Shown here piece by piece: positions 29,952 through 32,418 of a stretch of 32,418 nucleotides of DNA (positions are counted from its first letter, which is position 1; the number at the start of each line of letters is the position of its first letter). The stretch comes from DASSJF01 sp035934535 (GTDB taxonomy: Bacteria; Sysuimicrobiota; Sysuimicrobiia; Sysuimicrobiales; Segetimicrobiaceae), in assembly GCA_035934535.1 (NCBI GenBank), contig DASYXS010000051.1:1-32418 (forward strand), in the 5' to 3' direction. Position numbers and translations under genes: made by a program. The notes under the pieces are model-generated. The model was not told the origin of the DNA, did not search any database, and was given only the letters and a program-made list of their open reading frames with translations.

Positions 29952-31160
29952 ATGCCGCCCAATGTGGATGTCGTCGTGGTCGGTGGGGGAGTTGTCGGCA
30001 CGAGCGTCGCGTTTCATCTCGCGCAGCGCCGGGCCGGCCGCGTCGTTTTGTGCGAGCGGCGCTTTCTCGCCGCGGGGGCGACCGGGAAATCCGGTGCGCT
30101 CGTGCGGATGCACTACGCGAACGAACCCGAGGCCCGCCTCGCCGTGGCCAGCCTTCCGTACTTCCAGCACTGGAGCGACATCGTGGGCGCCGGGTCCGCG
30201 GGGTTCGTCAACACCGGGATGCTGCGGTTTGTCGCTCCCGCCAGCGAGACCAAACTCCGCGCCAACGTCGCGATGCTCAAGCGGCTCGGCGTCAACACGG
30301 CGGTGATCGGGCCGGACGACGTCCGCGCGCTCGTGCCGTCATGGCGGACCGAGGACATCGTGGCCGCGGCCTACGAGCCCGACTCGGGCATGGCGGATCC
30401 CATCGCGACGACGCACGGCTTTGCCGCGCGGGCCGCCGACTTCGGTGCGGAGGTGCGGCTCGGCACGCAGGTGCACGCGCTGCGCGTCGCCAACGGCCGC
30501 GTCGAAGGCGTTGAGACGTCGGGCGGCGTTATCGCGGCGCCCGCGGTCGTCGTGGCCGGCGGCGCGTGGGCGCTGCCGCTTCTCCGGCCGGTCGGCGCGG
30601 CCGAGGCGCTGACCGCGGTACGCACCCAGGTCACGCTCTTCCGCCGGCCCCCGGAGCACGCGGCCGTTCACCCCATCTGCATCGACGGGGCGAACGATCT
30701 CTGGCTGCGTCCCGAGGGGCCGGGGTTTCTCAGCACGCTCGTCGGCATCTCGACCCGTCAGGATTTGCCCGATCCCGACACGCTCGACGAGGGCGTGGAC
30801 GGCGACTACGTCGTGCGGGCCAAGGAACGCCTGGCGCGCCGGATGCCCGCGATCGCGGGTGCGCCGATGCGCGGCGGGTGGGCCGGCGCGATCACGATCA
30901 CGCCGGACGGCAAGCAGATCATCGATCGCCATCCGGAGATCGAGGGGCTCTGGATCTGCACCGGGGACAACGGGTCGGGCTTCAAGACCGCCCCGGCGCT
31001 CGGCGCCGCGCTCGCGGAGTGGATGACGGATGGGGCGCCGCGGACCGTGCCGCTGCGGCCGTTCCGCGCGACCCGCTTTAGAGAAGGCGACCTGCTGATC
31101 GGTGAAAACGAGTACGGCGACCGCCTGAACGAGCCCGGCCGGGGGATCATGCTCGGCTAG
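29952..31160 (+). CDS. FAD-dependent oxidoreductase of the DAO family (sarcosine/glycine oxidase-like)
   Basis: A 402-residue flavoprotein. The N-terminal Rossmann motif VVVVGGGVVGTSVAFHLA (7-24) is followed by a C-x-R-x-F-x-x-A-G-A-T-G-K-S segment, and the C-terminal closing motif is WICTGDNGSGFKTAPALG. This architecture fits oxidases of N-methyl or D-amino acids and related amines or 2-hydroxy acids. The frame extends upstream but ATG 29952 starts five residues before the beta strand of the Rossmann fold. No clear ribosome site precedes it, so translation may be leaderless. It is divergent from the ABC importer operon and two bases upstream of an SDR gene. A joint role with the importer in catabolism of an imported compound is plausible inference; the substrate is unknown. 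Confidence 0.9.
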   Translation: MPPNVDVVVVGGGVVGTSVAFHLAQRRAGRVVLCERRFLAAGATGKSGALVRMHYANEPEARLAVASLPYFQHWSDIVGAGSAGFVNTGMLRFVAPASETKLRANVAMLKRLGVNTAVIGPDDVRALVPSWRTEDIVAAAYEPDSGMADPIATTHGFAARAADFGAEVRLGTQVHALRVANGRVEGVETSGGVIAAPAVVVAGGAWALPLLRPVGAAEALTAVRTQVTLFRRPPEHAAVHPICIDGANDLWLRPEGPGFLSTLVGISTRQDLPDPDTLDEGVDGDYVVRAKERLARRMPAIAGAPMRGGWAGAITITPDGKQIIDRHPEIEGLWICTGDNGSGFKTAPALGAALAEWMTDGAPRTVPLRPFRATRFREGDLLIGENEYGDRLNEPGRGIMLG

Positions 31161-31162
31161 CC

Positions 31163-31999
31163 ATGACGTCCGGCACGCGGATGACCGGCAAGGTCGCGAT
31201 CGTCACCGGCGCGGCGCGCGGCATCGGGCGGGCGATCGCCGCACGCTTCGGCGCCGAGGGGGCGCACGTCGTCGTCAACGACGTCAGCGCCGCCGGCGCT
31301 GATGAGGTTGCGCGAGACCTGGCGGCCCGCGGCGGCTCGGCCGTGGCGATCGCCGCCGACGTCTCCATTCCCGCTCAGGTCGATCGCTTGATGGAGACGG
31401 TCCTCGGGCGCTTCGGCGCCGTCGACGTGCTCGTCAACAACGCGAGTTTGACGGATACGATGCGCCACTTCCTGGACGCGGACGACGCGTGGTGGGAGCG
31501 CGTCATCGCCGTTAATTTGACCGGCGCGTTTCTCTGCGGTTCCCGCGCCGCGAAACTCATGGCGCGCCGCCGCTCGGGCGTGATCATCAACATGTCGAGC
31601 GGCGGGGCCTCCCGGGCGCACCGCGGCAACGCGGCGTACGACGCGGCGAAGGGCGGCATCGAAGCGCTGACGCGCGCGATGGCGCTCGATCTCGCCCCCT
31701 ACGGCGTGCGCGTCAACGCGCTCGTCCCGGGATCGATCGACAGTTCGAACATGAGCGAAGACGTCAAGCGGGCGCGGGGTGAAAACATCCCGATGGGCCG
31801 CGTGGGCGAAGTGGACGAGCTCGCGGGCCCCGCGGTCTTCCTGGCGTCCGATGACGCGCGCTACGTCACCGGCCACCTGCTGGTCGTCGACGGGGGGTTG
31901 CTGGTTCAGCAGCGATCGGCGACGGTGGACATCTTTCCGCTCAGCCGGTTCCCGGCGATCCCAGCCGAGACATTACCGGGGTCGTCCCATTCCGAATAA
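31163..31999 (+). CDS. Short-chain dehydrogenase/reductase (classical SDR)
   Basis: A 278-residue dehydrogenase with TGAARGIG (15-22), NNAS (92-95), catalytic S145, Y159 and K163 (Y-x3-K) and the PGSIDSSNM loop followed by RYVTGHLLVVDGG, all typical of active 3-oxoacyl reductase-like SDRs. The last ~30 residues (after VQQRSATVDIF) are non-conserved. ATG 31163 follows the oxidoreductase stop by two bases; ATG 31181 is an alternative start nearer to the fold. It is cotranscribed with the FAD oxidoreductase. The substrate is unknown. The following 100 bases hold no recognisable gene. Confidence 0.91.
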   Translation: MTSGTRMTGKVAIVTGAARGIGRAIAARFGAEGAHVVVNDVSAAGADEVARDLAARGGSAVAIAADVSIPAQVDRLMETVLGRFGAVDVLVNNASLTDTMRHFLDADDAWWERVIAVNLTGAFLCGSRAAKLMARRRSGVIINMSSGGASRAHRGNAAYDAAKGGIEALTRAMALDLAPYGVRVNALVPGSIDSSNMSEDVKRARGENIPMGRVGEVDELAGPAVFLASDDARYVTGHLLVVDGGLLVQQRSATVDIFPLSRFPAIPAETLPGSSHSE

Positions 32000-32106
32000 G
32001 TCGGAACTGATGCTCAAGGTCCGAGACTTGTGTGGTGCGCCGTTGGAGGACCTTCGGCTCCGGCCCGCTGGGGTGAACCCTAGCCGACGAGCGTGTTATA
32101 GTTTCC

Positions 32107-32144
32107 TTATCATGGTTTAGCTTATATTGCGCTAACCTTGATAA
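32107..32144. repeat. Long inverted repeat in an AT-rich intergenic segment
   Basis: The left arm TTATCATGGTTTAGC (32107-32121) and right arm GCTAACCTTGATAA (32131-32144) are near-perfect reverse complements (one mismatch and one extra T), separated by TTATATTGC. The surrounding 32095-32167 is strongly AT-rich in an otherwise GC-rich window. It may be an operator, or a site for recombination or a hairpin. It overlaps the candidate promoter of the ATPase gene. Confidence 0.6.
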
Positions 32145-32155
32145 ACTGATATAAA
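32127..32155 (+). promoter_or_regulatory. Candidate promoter of the right-end ATPase gene
   Basis: TTGCGC (32127-32132) and TATAAA (32150-32155) are 17 bases apart and lie 13 bases before the ATG at 32168. The -35 region sits inside the palindrome loop and right arm, so a bound repressor would block it. The -10 fits consensus at five of six positions. Confidence 0.35.
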
Positions 32156-32167
32156 CTTACTAAAACC

Positions 32168-32418
32168 ATGGAGCCGGATCGCAACCCGTTCGCGCCAGGC
32201 GCCGGTGCGCAGCCACCCGAATTGACGGGTCGCGGCGTCGTTCTCAATCGCGCCTCAATCATTCTTCGGCGCATTGCTGGCGGGTACCACGACCGTAGTT
32301 GCCTACTGATCGGGCTTAGGGGCGTTGGCAAGACTGTCCTGCTGAACCGCATCCAAGGTGCTGCCCACGATATCGGCTACATCGCCGTGTTGTTGGAGGC
32401 ACCCGAGGACCGCCGCCT
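32168..32418 (+). CDS. P-loop ATPase (AAA/Orc1-like family), N-terminal part only
   Basis: The frame runs from the ATG at 32168 to the window end without a stop (83 codons). It begins MEPDRNPFAPGAGAQPPELT, has a GRG-V-V-L-N-R stretch (an initiator-type GRxxE/L-like region), and then a clear Walker A, CLLIGLRGVGKTVLLNRI (about residues 49-66), followed by EAPED. This is the common start of AAA-type ATPases annotated as ATP-binding proteins or Orc1/Cdc6-like in many GC-rich bacteria. Codon use and composition are less GC-rich than the neighbouring genes, which suggests recent transfer. It is separated from upstream genes by an AT-rich segment with a palindrome. It may belong to a mobile or defence module beyond the window. 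Confidence 0.7.
   Translation, partial: MEPDRNPFAPGAGAQPPELTGRGVVLNRASIILRRIAGGYHDRSCLLIGLRGVGKTVLLNRIQGAAHDIGYIAVLLEAPEDRR

Noticed and set aside
32000..32095. Possible tRNA or attachment-site remnant after the last SDR
   Set aside because: No cloverleaf, no T-loop sequence and no direct repeat could be established within the window.

Overview
The window is very GC-rich, densely packed and has strong G/C third-position bias, so many long antisense reading frames are only shadows. The last ~320 bases are clearly more AT-rich. The combination of a tRNA-Trp T-box leader, quinolinate synthase (nadA/nadC), a NarL-type two-component pair and class-I ABC importers suggests a GC-rich Terrabacteria-type lineage (Chloroflexota, Actinomycetota, Armatimonadota or an uncultivated relative). 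The sequence alone does not settle which; this is inference.

Layout. 1-1462: the 3' end of aroA (EPSP synthase), coupled to a TauE/SafE membrane carrier, then a DinB-like protein. 1478-7513: a promoter candidate, a soluble molybdopterin oxidoreductase, nadC and nadA (NAD made de novo from quinolinate), then a GAF sensor kinase overlapping the nadA stop and a NarL-type regulator, ending in a hairpin. 7630-10686: a short-chain dehydrogenase translationally coupled to a divergent QueA-like protein, then an FAD monooxygenase. 10737-11944 (minus strand): a class II aldolase and a small membrane protein.

12076-22367: the centrepiece, a ten-gene aromatic operon aroF-tyrA-trpE-trpG-trpD-trpC-trpS-trpF-trpB-trpA. 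It sits behind a sigma-70-like promoter and a T-box leader whose specifier loop shows the Trp codon UGG and whose terminator is intact. The operon supplies the first shikimate-pathway enzyme, the Tyr branch, the whole Trp branch and tryptophanyl-tRNA synthetase. Uncharged tRNA-Trp should switch all of it on, and TrpE keeps its Trp feedback motif.

22414-25822: a SHOCT protein, an orphan peptide-type solute-binding protein, a 70-codon remnant of a xanthine-dehydrogenase-type molybdenum subunit, and citrate synthase. 25819-31999: a minus-strand operon (Tat-exported sugar-type binding protein, two permeases, FabI-like reductase; no ATPase), divergent from an FAD oxidoreductase plus dehydrogenase pair, with a palindrome between them. 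32000-32418: an AT-rich segment with a long palindrome, and the start of a P-loop ATPase that runs off the window.

The features that best reward a second look are the Trp T-box supraoperon, the degenerate QueA-like/SDR pair, the sensor kinase without a standard start codon and with a Cys-rich GAF domain, the NadA insertion, the molybdenum-hydroxylase remnant and the right-end palindrome. No CRISPR array, rRNA, tRNA or intact transposon was seen.
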